DNA of 64,000 bases from positions 62,001 to 126,000 of the forward strand of contig CAOJOK010000003.1 of the NCBI GenBank assembly GCA_948440265.1, given 5' to 3'. The notes under the pieces are model-generated. The model had not been told where the DNA came from and did no database searches. It saw nothing but the letters and a program-made list of their open reading frames with translations. The DNA comes from an uncultured Clostridia bacterium (lineage in GTDB: Bacteria > Bacillota > Clostridia > Christensenellales > Pumilibacteraceae). Shown here piece after piece: positions 46,110-54,770 of this stretch (position 1 is its first letter; each line of letters opens with the position of its first letter). The translations under genes were made by a program, and so were the position numbers.

Positions 46110-46225
46110 CTTATGCCGCCCCGTTTATTGTGTCCGTTATTAAGCCCCTGCGCCGAAAAACTTACGGCGAAAAGCAATCTCTTTCATACGTCCGAAAACC
46201 CATATTTCTTCAGGTTATTAGGAAC

Positions 46226-46255
46226 ATTATATAATATCTCCCCCGTCTGCGTCAA
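46226..46255 (-). promoter_or_regulatory. Promoter of signalling module 2
   Basis: TTGACG (46250-46255), 18-bp spacer, TATAAT (46226-46231). The leader holds a GCCG-rich hairpin and two tiny open frames (46162-46203, 13 codons; 46140-46187, 15 codons) without good ribosome sites. Nothing gene-like is seen from 46256 to 46370. Confidence 0.75.
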
Positions 46256-46370
46256 GAGAATCGACGCCTTTTTCGAACATCACGCATATCGTATTGTTCC
46301 CGAGACGTCAAGTCTTTTATCCACATTTTACGCACGGATTTGGTTTGCGGATTGGCATTTTCGCAATCGG

Positions 46371-46540
46371 GGTATAAAAAAAGACGCGGAAAACGCCGCA
46401 CAAAGTGCTTTGTCTTCCGCGCCTTTTTTAAAGAGTTACTCGGGCTTTTCGCCGTCGTTCTCTTTCAAGGACGCACTTTCTTCTTCGTCCTGCGGCGGCG
46501 CGTCCGCACCGTCTCCGCCCTTGTTCCCGTCGTCGCCGGA
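46371..46540. repeat. Duplicated 3'-end block, copy 2
   Basis: Partner of 39150-39320. It spans the terminator and the codons for the last 34 residues of the holin. The coding part is identical base for base to copy 1. Confidence 0.92.
46377..46433 (-). terminator. Terminator of the phage structural operon
   Basis: Same fold as the terminator after GH3 gene 2: GCGCGGAA/TTCCGCGT outer stem with inner GCAC-TTT-GTGC, then a T run. Confidence 0.8.
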
Positions 46541-46693
46541 GATTATCCCCATTACGACGAGTACCGCAAGTCCCGCGCTTACGATTTCGTTGACCGCCGG
46601 TATATCGAACGTGAAACCCATCGTCTGCAAAAATACGAGCACCGCCCCTATCAGGCTCATCCAAAAACTCTTGTTACGCAGTTTGTCTTTCAT
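46436..46693 (-). CDS. phiLC3-family holin with acidic C-terminal tail
   Basis: An 85-residue small membrane protein. The start MKDKLRNKSFWMSLIGAVLV and the second hydrophobic stretch EIVSAGLAVLVVMGI are typical of phiLC3-type holins, which form the pore that releases lysin. Residues from SGDDGNKGG to the end form an acidic tail identical to that of GH3 protein 2. No lysin gene lies beside it, which is unusual. Last gene of the phage block. Confidence 0.88.
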   Translation of the reverse strand: MKDKLRNKSFWMSLIGAVLVFLQTMGFTFDIPAVNEIVSAGLAVLVVMGIISGDDGNKGGDGADAPPQDEEESASLKENDGEKPE

Positions 46694-46747
46694 TGCCGTC
46701 CTCCTTTCCCGCCCGCCCTTTTCCCGACAGAAGGCGCGTTTTTAAAA

Positions 46748-47686
46748 TCAGCCTGCGTATTTCGTATACAGTTTATAGTACAGATAGTCGGTCAAATTCG
46801 CCCTGAAAAAAGGGTCGTCCTTTATCAGTCTTGCCGCGTCCGAGCGGTTCATCTGACCCAAAAGCCCGTCCATTTTATTATAGTTGGACGCGTACAGATT
46901 TGCCGTCGCCGTGCCGTTTTGCGACAGCTTATTCTCCTTTTCGGCGTTGTCGAGTGCCTGACCGTACAGCTGCTGTTCCAGCTTCAGTCTGTCCGCCTTG
47001 TCCTTTGCCGCCTTTTCTTCTATCGTATTATTGTATTTGAGCGCCGCCTGCGCCTGCTCTTTGTCCTTTTCTTTGAGTTCTTCAATCTTTGCCGCGACTT
47101 TTTCCGCAAGCTCTTTATCGAGCTTTGCCGTGTCGTTGAGCTTTTTTTCGTCCAGACCGATTATCCGTCTTGCGATTTCTTCCGCGGCGCGCTCGTACTC
47201 CGTCTGCACTCCGCTTTTGCCGTCCGCCCTGCTCTTTTCCAAATCCGCGCTTTGGGCGACGGCGATGCTCGAACGGGCAAGACCGCGCTTTAACACGTCG
47301 GCGTTCAGGCTTTTGACCGCCGTTTCGTACAGCTCGTCAATCTCTTTCAGACGCTCGTCCTTTGCCTGTGCGGCGTTTTTACCGCTCTCGTTCAATTTTT
47401 CGCGTTCGGCTTCTATGCTCTCGGCGATGTTTTCCAGCGCCTTGTTTTCGTATTCCTTATACGCCTGTTTTGCGGCGTTTTCTATCTGCTCGTCCGTCTT
47501 TGCCGTATACTCGATTTTTTCGTACGTCGGCGCGTCGGGCAGTTTCGGTTTTTCCACGACGGCTTTGGACGCGCTTTCAATCTCCTGTTTCAGTTTGTCG
47601 AGAGACTCTTTCGACGCCGCTTCCTTTTCCGATTTTGTCAGCACGGCGTTGTCCCACGCCTTTTGCAGTTCTTTCAATATATTCAT
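46748..47686 (-). CDS. Coiled-coil phage protein, unknown
   Basis: A 312-residue protein that is almost wholly helical: Lys, Glu and Ala make up much of it, with long heptad-like runs between about 10 and 250. The C-terminal 60 residues (NRSDAARLIKDDPFF, NLTDYLYYKLY) form a short globular end. No catalytic motif. Its place between tail genes and holin suggests an internal virion or ejection protein. The ATG has a GGAG site and overlaps the previous small gene by ATGA. Confidence 0.65.
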   Translation of the reverse strand: MNILKELQKAWDNAVLTKSEKEAASKESLDKLKQEIESASKAVVEKPKLPDAPTYEKIEYTAKTDEQIENAAKQAYKEYENKALENIAESIEAEREKLNESGKNAAQAKDERLKEIDELYETAVKSLNADVLKRGLARSSIAVAQSADLEKSRADGKSGVQTEYERAAEEIARRIIGLDEKKLNDTAKLDKELAEKVAAKIEELKEKDKEQAQAALKYNNTIEEKAAKDKADRLKLEQQLYGQALDNAEKENKLSQNGTATANLYASNYNKMDGLLGQMNRSDAARLIKDDPFFRANLTDYLYYKLYTKYAG

Positions 47687-47778
47687 TTTCCGCTCCTTTT
47701 TTTCAGCAAATATTTTCTGCGGCGCGCCGCCGACAGCCGCAGCAGTCTTTCGTCCGCGCCGTTAATCGTAAACCGCAT
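47683..47778 (-). CDS. Possible 31-residue basic peptide
   Basis: ATG at 47778 opens a frame ending in TGA that overlaps the next gene start (ATGA) and overlaps the previous gene by 17 bp. The product is strongly basic (RRRKYLLKKRSGK at the end). Tight overlap on both sides supports translation, but the size makes it uncertain. Confidence 0.4.
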   Translation of the reverse strand: MRFTINGADERLLRLSAARRRKYLLKKRSGK

Positions 47779-48001
47779 ATCTTCTTTCCCCCATAGTTTC
47801 TATTCTGCCGCCGTTTGTCGGCAGGCACTCGTCGGCATAACTGAATACGCCGCAATCCTTTACCGCCTTGGTTTTCAGATTCACGCTCGTCCTTTTTATC
47901 GCGCCGTCTTCTTTAAGCAGTATTTCGGCGACGTCGCCGTCCGCCGACGCATACGCCGCATAGCCGCCGCCGAGCGCGGTCGACGCACTTTTGAAATTCA
48001 T
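47762..48001 (-). CDS. Small phage protein, unknown
   Basis: A 79-residue protein with no recognised motif; beta-rich (GGYAAYASADGDVAEILL). Seventeen bp after the large tail gene. The region before its ATG has a G-rich ribosome site. Confidence 0.55.
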   Translation of the reverse strand: MNFKSASTALGGGYAAYASADGDVAEILLKEDGAIKRTSVNLKTKAVKDCGVFSYADECLPTNGGRIETMGERRYAVYD

Positions 48002-48017
48002 TTTATCCCCCCCCCGT

Positions 48018-49748
48018 TCAACCGTAATTCAATCCGACCGTGACCAGCGTTTCTCCCGTCTGCGCCTGCGGCGCAAGATATTCCACGACCACGCTGCTTC
48101 TGTAAGAAAAGGAATCCGAAGTCAGCACCGCCGAGCCGCCGTAAAACGGCATAAAGTCCAGAGTGCCGTCGTACTTTAACCGCAGTATGCCTTCGTCCAG
48201 CCTGCACACGCCCGAAAGCTCGTCGGCGTCGTCCATTACCATACTGAAAAGGCTGCCCGAGCGGTTTATCGAAAACAGTGTATTTTCCGACACAAACGCC
48301 TGCTCGCCTTCCAGCCAGCCGCCGCTGCCGACGTCGTAGCCCGTCTGCGTATAGGCGTCCACGACGCGCGTATTGAGATTGGTCGAAACCTTGCACATCG
48401 TTCTGCCCGAAGCATACATCTTTTTCGGCGATGCCGTGAGCAGGGTTTTCGCCGCTTCCTTTGCGGACATAGCGGTTGCCGAGTTGCCGTCGCCGAACAC
48501 TTCCGCTCCGCAGCCTTTGCCGCCGAGAATCAGCCGCCGTGCGTCCAATCTTCCCACGAATGCCGCCGTGCCGCCCGTAAACTCCGCCGCAAGACCGTAT
48601 TTTCCCTTGCCGTCCGTTTCCAGCACATATATCCTGTTAAGGTATATCGCCGCCGCCATATAGTCGCCCGACTGACGGCATATTATCTCATAGTCGGACG
48701 GCGCGAACGGCAGGAGAGTCATCGTTATATTGCCGTCGGTATCTATCCTAATCAGCTTATTGTTTTCCACGCAGAACAGGCACCCGTCGCAGGTGATTCT
48801 CGTCATAGAGTCTGCGCCGTATATGCGCCGCCGGGCAATGAGCCGCGGTTTGCCGTCTTTCATTTTCAGCACCGACGCTTCGCCGCCGCCAGCCGCCGCA
48901 ACATATTTCGTCAGGTCCGATTTGAGGTACGAGCCTTCCGCAACGCGCAGTCCCGTGTCCGCGGGCGGTTTGCAGTCGGTCGGGACATAGGACAGCTCGT
49001 AAGACATCAAAGGGCTGCCGCCGAGCGTCACGCCCGTGACGGCAATCACGTCGCTTCCGAGTTTCAGCGCGCCGTCTATCGGCACGGTCAGCGACTTTGT
49101 GAGCACTCTCGGCGCATACGCGGACGGCAATGCGCGCAATGCCGCTGTGCCGCCTATGAGCAGTACGGCGTCGCCGACCTTTTCGCCTGTCGCCGCGCGG
49201 AACATAACTCCGTTTTCGGTTATCTCGACGTCGGCTTCCGTCGCGTCAGAGTACGAAGCGGACACGGACGGCGCGGTGTAAAGCGGCGAGATATTCTGTC
49301 CGAACGCTATTCGCGGCTTATACAGTTTGCTTTCGCCGAGCAGCCACATCACGAGCGGATTTTCTCCGCCCGTCAGCACGGCGCAGTCGCCGTCCGTTTT
49401 CAGCGACACGGTTATCGACACGACGAGCGGTATGCCTGCCTGTTTTTCGAAGCCGTTTTCGAACTCCGCTCTGACGTCTTCGGTCTCTCCGTCCGCCGAC
49501 AGCGCGGCGGCATACACCGTGAAAGAGCCGCTGTCCACCGTCGCCGTTCTTTCGGCGAACGTCTCGGCGTTCGGGTCGAAGTTGCAGTCGGTCATCTGCG
49601 CTTTTACGGTGCGGCGACCGTCAGAGCAGTCGAGTATCATATATTTTCCGTACAGTCTGCCTGCCTTCAATGCGGCGGCAATTCCCGACGCGCCCGAGAC
49701 TGCCGATATTTTCGCCGCGTTATTTATCTTTACGCTTGTATCAAACAC
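48018..49748 (-). CDS. Phage tail structural protein, unknown
   Basis: A 576-residue protein with repeated short beta strands (about 300-560: LFCVENNKLIRIDTDGN, RIYVLETDGKGKYG), suggesting a beta-propeller or tail-fibre fold. It starts with GTG at 49748 inside the previous gene (8-bp overlap). No known domain recognised. Probably part of the tail tip or nozzle by position. Confidence 0.65.
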   Translation of the reverse strand: MFDTSVKINNAAKISAVSGASGIAAALKAGRLYGKYMILDCSDGRRTVKAQMTDCNFDPNAETFAERTATVDSGSFTVYAAALSADGETEDVRAEFENGFEKQAGIPLVVSITVSLKTDGDCAVLTGGENPLVMWLLGESKLYKPRIAFGQNISPLYTAPSVSASYSDATEADVEITENGVMFRAATGEKVGDAVLLIGGTAALRALPSAYAPRVLTKSLTVPIDGALKLGSDVIAVTGVTLGGSPLMSYELSYVPTDCKPPADTGLRVAEGSYLKSDLTKYVAAAGGGEASVLKMKDGKPRLIARRRIYGADSMTRITCDGCLFCVENNKLIRIDTDGNITMTLLPFAPSDYEIICRQSGDYMAAAIYLNRIYVLETDGKGKYGLAAEFTGGTAAFVGRLDARRLILGGKGCGAEVFGDGNSATAMSAKEAAKTLLTASPKKMYASGRTMCKVSTNLNTRVVDAYTQTGYDVGSGGWLEGEQAFVSENTLFSINRSGSLFSMVMDDADELSGVCRLDEGILRLKYDGTLDFMPFYGGSAVLTSDSFSYRSSVVVEYLAPQAQTGETLVTVGLNYG

Positions 49749-50673
49749 TTTCCATTCTCCCTATTGCGGTGACTTTCAGCGTAACGGTTTTCGCCGCTTC
49801 CGCTTCTTCTTTGAACAGACGGTTGCCGCCGCCCGTGCTCACTATGACGGCGAGCGGGTCGGCGTTTTTCACCGCCGTCGCTCTTTTTGCCGTTATGCCC
49901 GAAAGCGGCTTGAACTCCCGTCCGCGCGAACCGTTTCTTGCCGCAATCGAAAAATACGCCGTTTCGCCGCCGCTTATATAAAACGCATAGAGTCTGCCGT
50001 TTCGGCAGGTCACGGACGCTTCGCCGACGCTGTCGCCGAGCGCATTGAACGCAATAACATTCAAGTCGCCGTCCAAATCCGCGCAAAACAGGCGGTAAAA
50101 CATATCGGTATATATAAGACAATAGCCGTCGTCCGCCCTGCACACGTCGGCATATATGCCCCTGCCGACCTTGGCGGTTTTGAGTATGTTATACCTTGCG
50201 TCGCACTTTGTCAGCGTTATATCGCCGTCTTTTATCTCGCATATCACATACCCGTCTTTTCCGACCGCATAGCGCAGTTTGGTTTCGCTCTGCGCGGTTT
50301 GTTTCTGCGGTTTGCGCGGCAGGAGTATTTCACACTCCGCCGTTATGTTTTCGCCGACTACGCCGCGCATATCGAGAGCTATATCTCCGCCGCCTGCGCC
50401 GAGCAGTACGCACTCCGTTTTGTCCGAAGCGATTGAGGCGCAGTCCGTGCGCAAGCCGCCGAGCGTCAGCCACACGACGCCCGTGCCGCCCTTTATGCGC
50501 GCCTTGACGGTCACGGCGCAATCGCCGCCGTCCCCTTTCAGCAGTGTGACGACTCTGTTTCCGACGGCGCGGACGCGAAGCAGGCAGGGCTTATCCGCTT
50601 CCCTTTCGCCGCTTTTCATCAGTTTGGCTTCCAGCTCCTCGGCTTTTAAATACGCCATTTTTCCGTAATCCAT
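49741..50673 (-). CDS. Phage tail-associated protein, unknown
   Basis: A 310-residue beta-rich protein. The middle and end show repeating units such as YCLIYTDMFYRLFCADLDGD, like those in its two neighbours, so the three may be related propeller proteins. AAAGGAG precedes the ATG. Ten bp after the gp10-like gene. Confidence 0.6.
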   Translation of the reverse strand: MDYGKMAYLKAEELEAKLMKSGEREADKPCLLRVRAVGNRVVTLLKGDGGDCAVTVKARIKGGTGVVWLTLGGLRTDCASIASDKTECVLLGAGGGDIALDMRGVVGENITAECEILLPRKPQKQTAQSETKLRYAVGKDGYVICEIKDGDITLTKCDARYNILKTAKVGRGIYADVCRADDGYCLIYTDMFYRLFCADLDGDLNVIAFNALGDSVGEASVTCRNGRLYAFYISGGETAYFSIAARNGSRGREFKPLSGITAKRATAVKNADPLAVIVSTGGGNRLFKEEAEAAKTVTLKVTAIGRMESV

Positions 50674-50683
50674 TCTCTCTCCT

Positions 50684-52042
50684 TTACATCGACACGAGCG
50701 CGGTTATTTCGGCGACGCGCGCGCCGACGCAGTCCGTCCATAGCAGCAGTCCGATTTTTCTGCCGCTTATGCCGACCTTGATTTTCTGCACTCCGCTTTT
50801 GCCTTTGAGCGCGTACGTCCGCTTTCTGCCGTCGAACAGCACGGCGACTTTCAGGTCGGTAGCCGTTTCCAGACAGATTTCGTTCAGCTTTTTTATCTTA
50901 TCCGAGCGTGACAGCGCATTGTACGGCACCTTCCATTTTTTGTCCGTCGGCGTGCCGAAAACGGCTCCGCACGGCGTTATGCTTGCCGCCCTGTTTTTAC
51001 AGACGGCTTTCAGCGTTTCGGCGCCGAAAAACGACGATATGCTGCATCCGCCCGAAAGCTCCGCCGTCTTTTGCGATATGTCGTACACGAGCAGGCTGTC
51101 GTTTTCTCCGCCCTTTTTTGAGTATGCAAGGTAGTATTTTCCGTCGAAGTACGCGCCCGTCGCCGTTTCCTTATACTCGGTCAAGCCGCCGAGGCGGCGC
51201 AGGATTTTCGTTGTGGACAGTCCGTCGAAAACGTAAAGTCCGTCGGAGGCGAGAAAGATTATTCTGTCTCCGCAAACCGTGACCGACCCCGAATATATTC
51301 TGCCTGACGAAACATACAGGTTGGACACCGAAAACTCGGTCTGGTCGGCGTAAGCTATCATACGCGAAATGCCGAAGTCGCGGAACACATAGACGTAGTT
51401 CAAAAACGCGACGACCTTATTGCATTTTCCGTATCCGTCCGAGAGCGTCACGAAGCCGCCGCTGTCCAATCCTTCCGCCCAATTCGTGGGGTCCAAATCG
51501 TCGGAAAAGCGCACACAGTCGGGCTCGTTTGCCGTCGTTACGAACAGCCGCTCGTAGTGCAGAGCCATTGAAGTTATTTTCGGCGAAGGGTCGATACTGC
51601 GTATTCCGTCGCCGTCGTACACCGCCATTTTATCCTTGCCGCTGCAAATCAGAACGACGTCGCCGCCGTACAGGCGGTAGTTCACGGCAATGGGCGGAGC
51701 CGAGAAGCGAACCGCCGTCAGCTTTTTATCCGTGCCGTCTTTCACCGCGTGGACATAGCCGTCCGCGTCGCAGTACATAGGCGTCGTCTTTTTCTCGCCG
51801 CCGACTTCGGCGACGTATTCCCACGCCGAAACCGCGTTGTCCGCGCCGCCTAAACAGTCGCTTTCTTCCACTCCCCAGCCGTCCGTCAAAGCGCCGCTTT
51901 CCACGCGGAAATTCTCGTATTCCGACGCCGCCTTATACGACAGCGCGGACTCGTCTTTCGTCGCGTCGAAGCCGTTTTCGAACCCGTCCAGACACAGTCT
52001 GACGGCGGCTTTTGCGCGCGGCTTTATGTACGGATTTTTCAC
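50684..52042 (-). CDS. P22 gp10 / T7 nozzle-like tail hub protein
   Basis: A 452-residue protein. After an N-terminal GFENGFDATKDE segment it has propeller-like blades, with CVRFSDDLDPTNWAEGLDSG (about 177-196) followed by VVAFLNYVYVFRDFGISRMI. This DPxxW segment and length resemble packaged-DNA stabilisation / nozzle proteins of short-tailed phages; the match is by pattern only. GTG at 52042 is preferred over the ATG three codons earlier because AAGGAG touches that ATG; it overlaps the previous stop (GTGA). Confidence 0.6.
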   Translation of the reverse strand: MKNPYIKPRAKAAVRLCLDGFENGFDATKDESALSYKAASEYENFRVESGALTDGWGVEESDCLGGADNAVSAWEYVAEVGGEKKTTPMYCDADGYVHAVKDGTDKKLTAVRFSAPPIAVNYRLYGGDVVLICSGKDKMAVYDGDGIRSIDPSPKITSMALHYERLFVTTANEPDCVRFSDDLDPTNWAEGLDSGGFVTLSDGYGKCNKVVAFLNYVYVFRDFGISRMIAYADQTEFSVSNLYVSSGRIYSGSVTVCGDRIIFLASDGLYVFDGLSTTKILRRLGGLTEYKETATGAYFDGKYYLAYSKKGGENDSLLVYDISQKTAELSGGCSISSFFGAETLKAVCKNRAASITPCGAVFGTPTDKKWKVPYNALSRSDKIKKLNEICLETATDLKVAVLFDGRKRTYALKGKSGVQKIKVGISGRKIGLLLWTDCVGARVAEITALVSM

Positions 52043-52617
52043 TTGAACCATCTCCTTTTCGGCGTGCTTTTTCCCGACAGATACTTGATTACGGCGCGTT
52101 GCAGAGCGTCCCTGTAACGCTTGTCCCACATCTCGGCGTCGGCGTCCAAACCTGCGGCTATGCAGTACTCCGCGGCAACGCCGTAGACGAGTATTCTTTC
52201 GGATACGCAACCGTCCGTCCATTCCGTTTCGCCGTCCACAGCCGCCGCGGCGGGCTTAAACGCGTATTGCACGGTTACGTTTCCGTCTTCGCCGAGCTGC
52301 AAGCCGTCGAATCGGCGGCTGAAATTCAGCGCTTTGCCGTCCTTTTTCACGCTTGCGACAGCCGTCGGCGTGCGCGGAAAATCCTTGAAAAACAGTCTGC
52401 CGTTTCGCACGAAAAGTTCGTCTTCTCTTATCAGCGGAAAGTAGTCCGACGCTATGTCGTCAATCACGAAATCGACGCATTTGAGCATCAGTTTTTCTTC
52501 GCTTTCCGACAGCTTCGGCGGCTCATTATCCTGCGGCGCACATTCACTGTTTTCCGCTTCCGCCGCGCTTAAATTCAAAAGTTTTACCGCGCTTTCGATT
52601 ATGTTCTTTATCTTCAA
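52039..52617 (-). CDS. Phage head-tail connector-like protein
   Basis: A 192-residue protein with a helical N-terminus, FVRNGRLFFKDFPRTPTAVA in the middle, and a C-terminal helix (EMWDKRYRDALQRAVI). Size and place after the capsid gene suit a connector or head-completion protein. No sequence signature is recognised. Overlaps both neighbours by 4 bp. Confidence 0.5.
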   Translation of the reverse strand: MKIKNIIESAVKLLNLSAAEAENSECAPQDNEPPKLSESEEKLMLKCVDFVIDDIASDYFPLIREDELFVRNGRLFFKDFPRTPTAVASVKKDGKALNFSRRFDGLQLGEDGNVTVQYAFKPAAAAVDGETEWTDGCVSERILVYGVAAEYCIAAGLDADAEMWDKRYRDALQRAVIKYLSGKSTPKRRWFK

Positions 52618-52937
52618 TTTATCCCCCTTTTCGCCGCCTGCAAAGCGCGGCTCATTTCCCTTTTCATCAGTCTTTCGTTGTCCTGTTCCAGCTCTTTCAA
52701 AAGCTGTTCGGCGCGCTCCTTTCTCGTCTTGCGCGCGTACTCCAAAGTGCGGCAGTCCAGCCTTTCATACGGCAGTACGGCGCACAGCGTTCTGCCGTTT
52801 TCGTTCGCGCCGTGCAGTTCCAGCCGTCCGCTTTTCCGATTCCGCAGTACGAAATAGGTCGGGTCGATTTCTTTCAGCCGACCCGTTATATCGCACATAT
52901 CGCCCGTCACTTCTTCGTACTTTATTATGTCTGTCAT
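52614..52937 (-). CDS. Small phage protein, unknown
   Basis: A 107-residue protein: first half beta (RLKEIDPTYFVLRN, GRLELHG), second half a charged helix (about 63-100). First gene after the repeat-filled gap behind the capsid gene, and overlaps the next gene by 4 bp. No family recognised. Confidence 0.55.
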   Translation of the reverse strand: MTDIIKYEEVTGDMCDITGRLKEIDPTYFVLRNRKSGRLELHGANENGRTLCAVLPYERLDCRTLEYARKTRKERAEQLLKELEQDNERLMKREMSRALQAAKRGIN

Positions 52938-53054
52938 ATTGCCCGCCCTCGCTTACCCGTATTGCCTGTTTTTTAATTGCCGACACTGCGGCAATGCTTT
53001 GGTGCATTGTTTCCTTTAAATCCTGCGCGAAAGACAAGGCAAAGCCTGTAATCG

Positions 53055-53107
53055 CCTTGATGCAGGGGATTTCTCCACTCGCTCCGCTCGGTCGAAATGA
53101 CATTGGA
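53055..53107. repeat. Short palindromic repeat B, copy 4
   Basis: B ends present with a shortened central part. The rest of the gap 52938-53182 includes a 10-bp A-type end (CTGACGGCGA at 53161) but no gene. Confidence 0.75.
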
Positions 53108-53182
53108 AAAAGAAAAAGGCGAAATGCCAAGGAAAGAGCGCGTGCCGAGTACAAAGTGCCCTGACGGCGACTTTGGAAAAAT

Positions 53183-53305
53183 CTGACGGCAGAGACGCGA
53201 GAAAGACAAGGAAAACGAGTTTCCGCGACGGGGAGTTTACTTCCCGTAAATGACCCGAGCGGAAACGATGTTTGACGCCGAAATGCGACGTTTATATGCC
53301 GTCAG
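53183..53305. repeat. MITE-like element A, copy 4 (overlaps capsid gene end)
   Basis: A 123-bp copy inside the phage block with ends CTGACGGCAGAGACGC and the complement of CTGACGGCATATAAAC. Stems GTTTCCGC/GCGGAAAC and GTTTAC/GTAAAT. The right end supplies the TGA of the capsid gene. Confidence 0.78.
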
Positions 53306-54459
53306 ACTCGTGCTATACCGGAGAGTTTCGCCTGCCCGTTAGGCTTATCGCAAATCAAGTCGCAGTATTTGACAAGCGTGGCGGTGTAAGTGGGTTTGCC
53401 GAGCGTCTGGCGGAGTATTCTTCCGTTTTCCGTTTCGAGGTATCTCCAATCGCAGAGGCGGTGGAGTTTGAACGATTCCGTATTCAAAAGATACATTGCG
53501 CCGTCTTCGACGAATCTGTCGTACACGAGCGGTATGCCGTTATACGACAGCGTTTTGAAGCCGCCGTCCAACTGCATTATGTCGATATTGCGCTTGTACT
53601 GCGCCATATACTCCTGAAAAGCGTATTTGGCGGTCGCCGAGCAGGCGATGAAGTCCACCTTGCTGCCTGCCGTCATTTCCAGACGGTCTATGGCTTCCTG
53701 CAAGACGATTTCGTCAATCGGTCCGCCGACGTCTTTCGAATACGGTTTCAAAAACGGATAGTCGGCGCGTTTGAGTCCGTATATGTCCTTATCCGAGAAT
53801 ATCGCGCCCAAGCCCGTTATCTCCTTGTCCTTGCTTCCCTGCACATACAGCGCGCTTTTATCGGCAACGGTAGCCGTCGGCGCGGTTGCGAACACGATTT
53901 TCTTATTATCCCTGTCCACGCTTGCGATACGCAAGCCGCCCTGCACGAGCGTGCCGGACGGAGAATATATATCCACAACCAGACCTTCTATCAAATTGTT
54001 CGTATTGTCCACGGGGTATGCGCCGCTTTCCGCCGCGCCGATATTCGCGAGCTTGCCGCTTCCGTCGCCGTACAGCATTCTGCCCATATTGAACTTGGAC
54101 GCGGTGAGCAGTCCTTCGAGTTCGGCGTTCAAAAGGTCGGTGAACGCGCCCCTGCCGTCTTCCGACGCGCGTATAGCCTTGTCGGATATTTCAATCTGAC
54201 CGTACAGGTTTTTGAGCGTGGTCACGAACTGAACGTAATTGTTCGAGTGCGCGGCGGGAAGCTGTCCGTCTTCGTCGCCTGCGCCGACGCCGCCGTTTAT
54301 GCCCCAGCTTGCCGCCTTTCTTATTTCCTTGCCCCACACGTCGGAGCTTGTCTGTTCTATCTTCGTAAGCAAAGGATTTACCTTTGTGTTCAAAAGCTCG
54401 GTTACCGTACCGAGATATACCGATTTCAGCGCGTTTTCCGCATTTTGAAGTGTTACCAT
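53302..54459 (-). CDS. Phage major capsid protein (HK97-fold candidate)
   Basis: A 385-residue protein that is the best capsid candidate. It has the size and layout of an HK97-type shell protein: helical N-terminus, TTLKNLYGQIEISDKAIRAS (about 80-99), central A-domain strands and VDFIACSATAKYAFQEYM (about 260). It lies between the scaffold-like gene and the connector. Its stop is provided by element A, so the natural C-terminus may have been trimmed or replaced. ATG with AAGGAG. Confidence 0.75.
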   Translation of the reverse strand: MVTLQNAENALKSVYLGTVTELLNTKVNPLLTKIEQTSSDVWGKEIRKAASWGINGGVGAGDEDGQLPAAHSNNYVQFVTTLKNLYGQIEISDKAIRASEDGRGAFTDLLNAELEGLLTASKFNMGRMLYGDGSGKLANIGAAESGAYPVDNTNNLIEGLVVDIYSPSGTLVQGGLRIASVDRDNKKIVFATAPTATVADKSALYVQGSKDKEITGLGAIFSDKDIYGLKRADYPFLKPYSKDVGGPIDEIVLQEAIDRLEMTAGSKVDFIACSATAKYAFQEYMAQYKRNIDIMQLDGGFKTLSYNGIPLVYDRFVEDGAMYLLNTESFKLHRLCDWRYLETENGRILRQTLGKPTYTATLVKYCDLICDKPNGQAKLSGIARV

Positions 54460-54488
54460 TTATTTTCTCCTTTTTTGTCCTTGTGCGT

Positions 54489-54770
54489 TTAAAGTCTGCT
54501 TAAATACAGCTCGCACAGTTGCTTTGCTTCCTGTAATGTTTTAGGCTTCTTTCGGGGAGAGAGCGGCGCGCCGCCCTGCGGCACCGAGGGTGTGCCCTTT
54601 TGTATTCCGCGCAGGTACGCGTCTATTATCACTCTCTCCACGGTGGGATTGTTTACGGCGTACTTTCTCACGAACTCCTCGTCGTCGAGCAGTTTTGCCG
54701 CCAGCTCCACCGCCGCCCCTATTTCGTTCACGTCGATGTCGGGCGCCGTTTCATTGTCGTTCCGTTCCAC
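54489..54770 (-). CDS. Small acidic protein, possible scaffold
   Basis: A 93-residue protein rich in Asp, Glu and Ala at the start (DIDVNEIGAAVELAAKLL) with a Pro/Lys-rich linker and a helical end. GTG at 54770 has GGAG 7 bp upstream and lies inside the portal gene end. The slot between portal and capsid is where scaffold or protease genes sit; it is too short for a protease. Confidence 0.5.
   Translation of the reverse strand: MERNDNETAPDIDVNEIGAAVELAAKLLDDEEFVRKYAVNNPTVERVIIDAYLRGIQKGTPSVPQGGAPLSPRKKPKTLQEAKQLCELYLSRL

Noticed and set aside
46318..46326. A perfect DnaA box (TTATCCACA)
   Set aside because: It is single, far from dnaA, with no other boxes or A/T-rich unwinding region; one match in 64 kb is expected by chance.
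39150..46540. attL/attR of an integrated element
   Set aside because: The direct repeats bracket module 2, which has no integrase; the repeat is coding sequence plus terminator and much longer than a usual att core.
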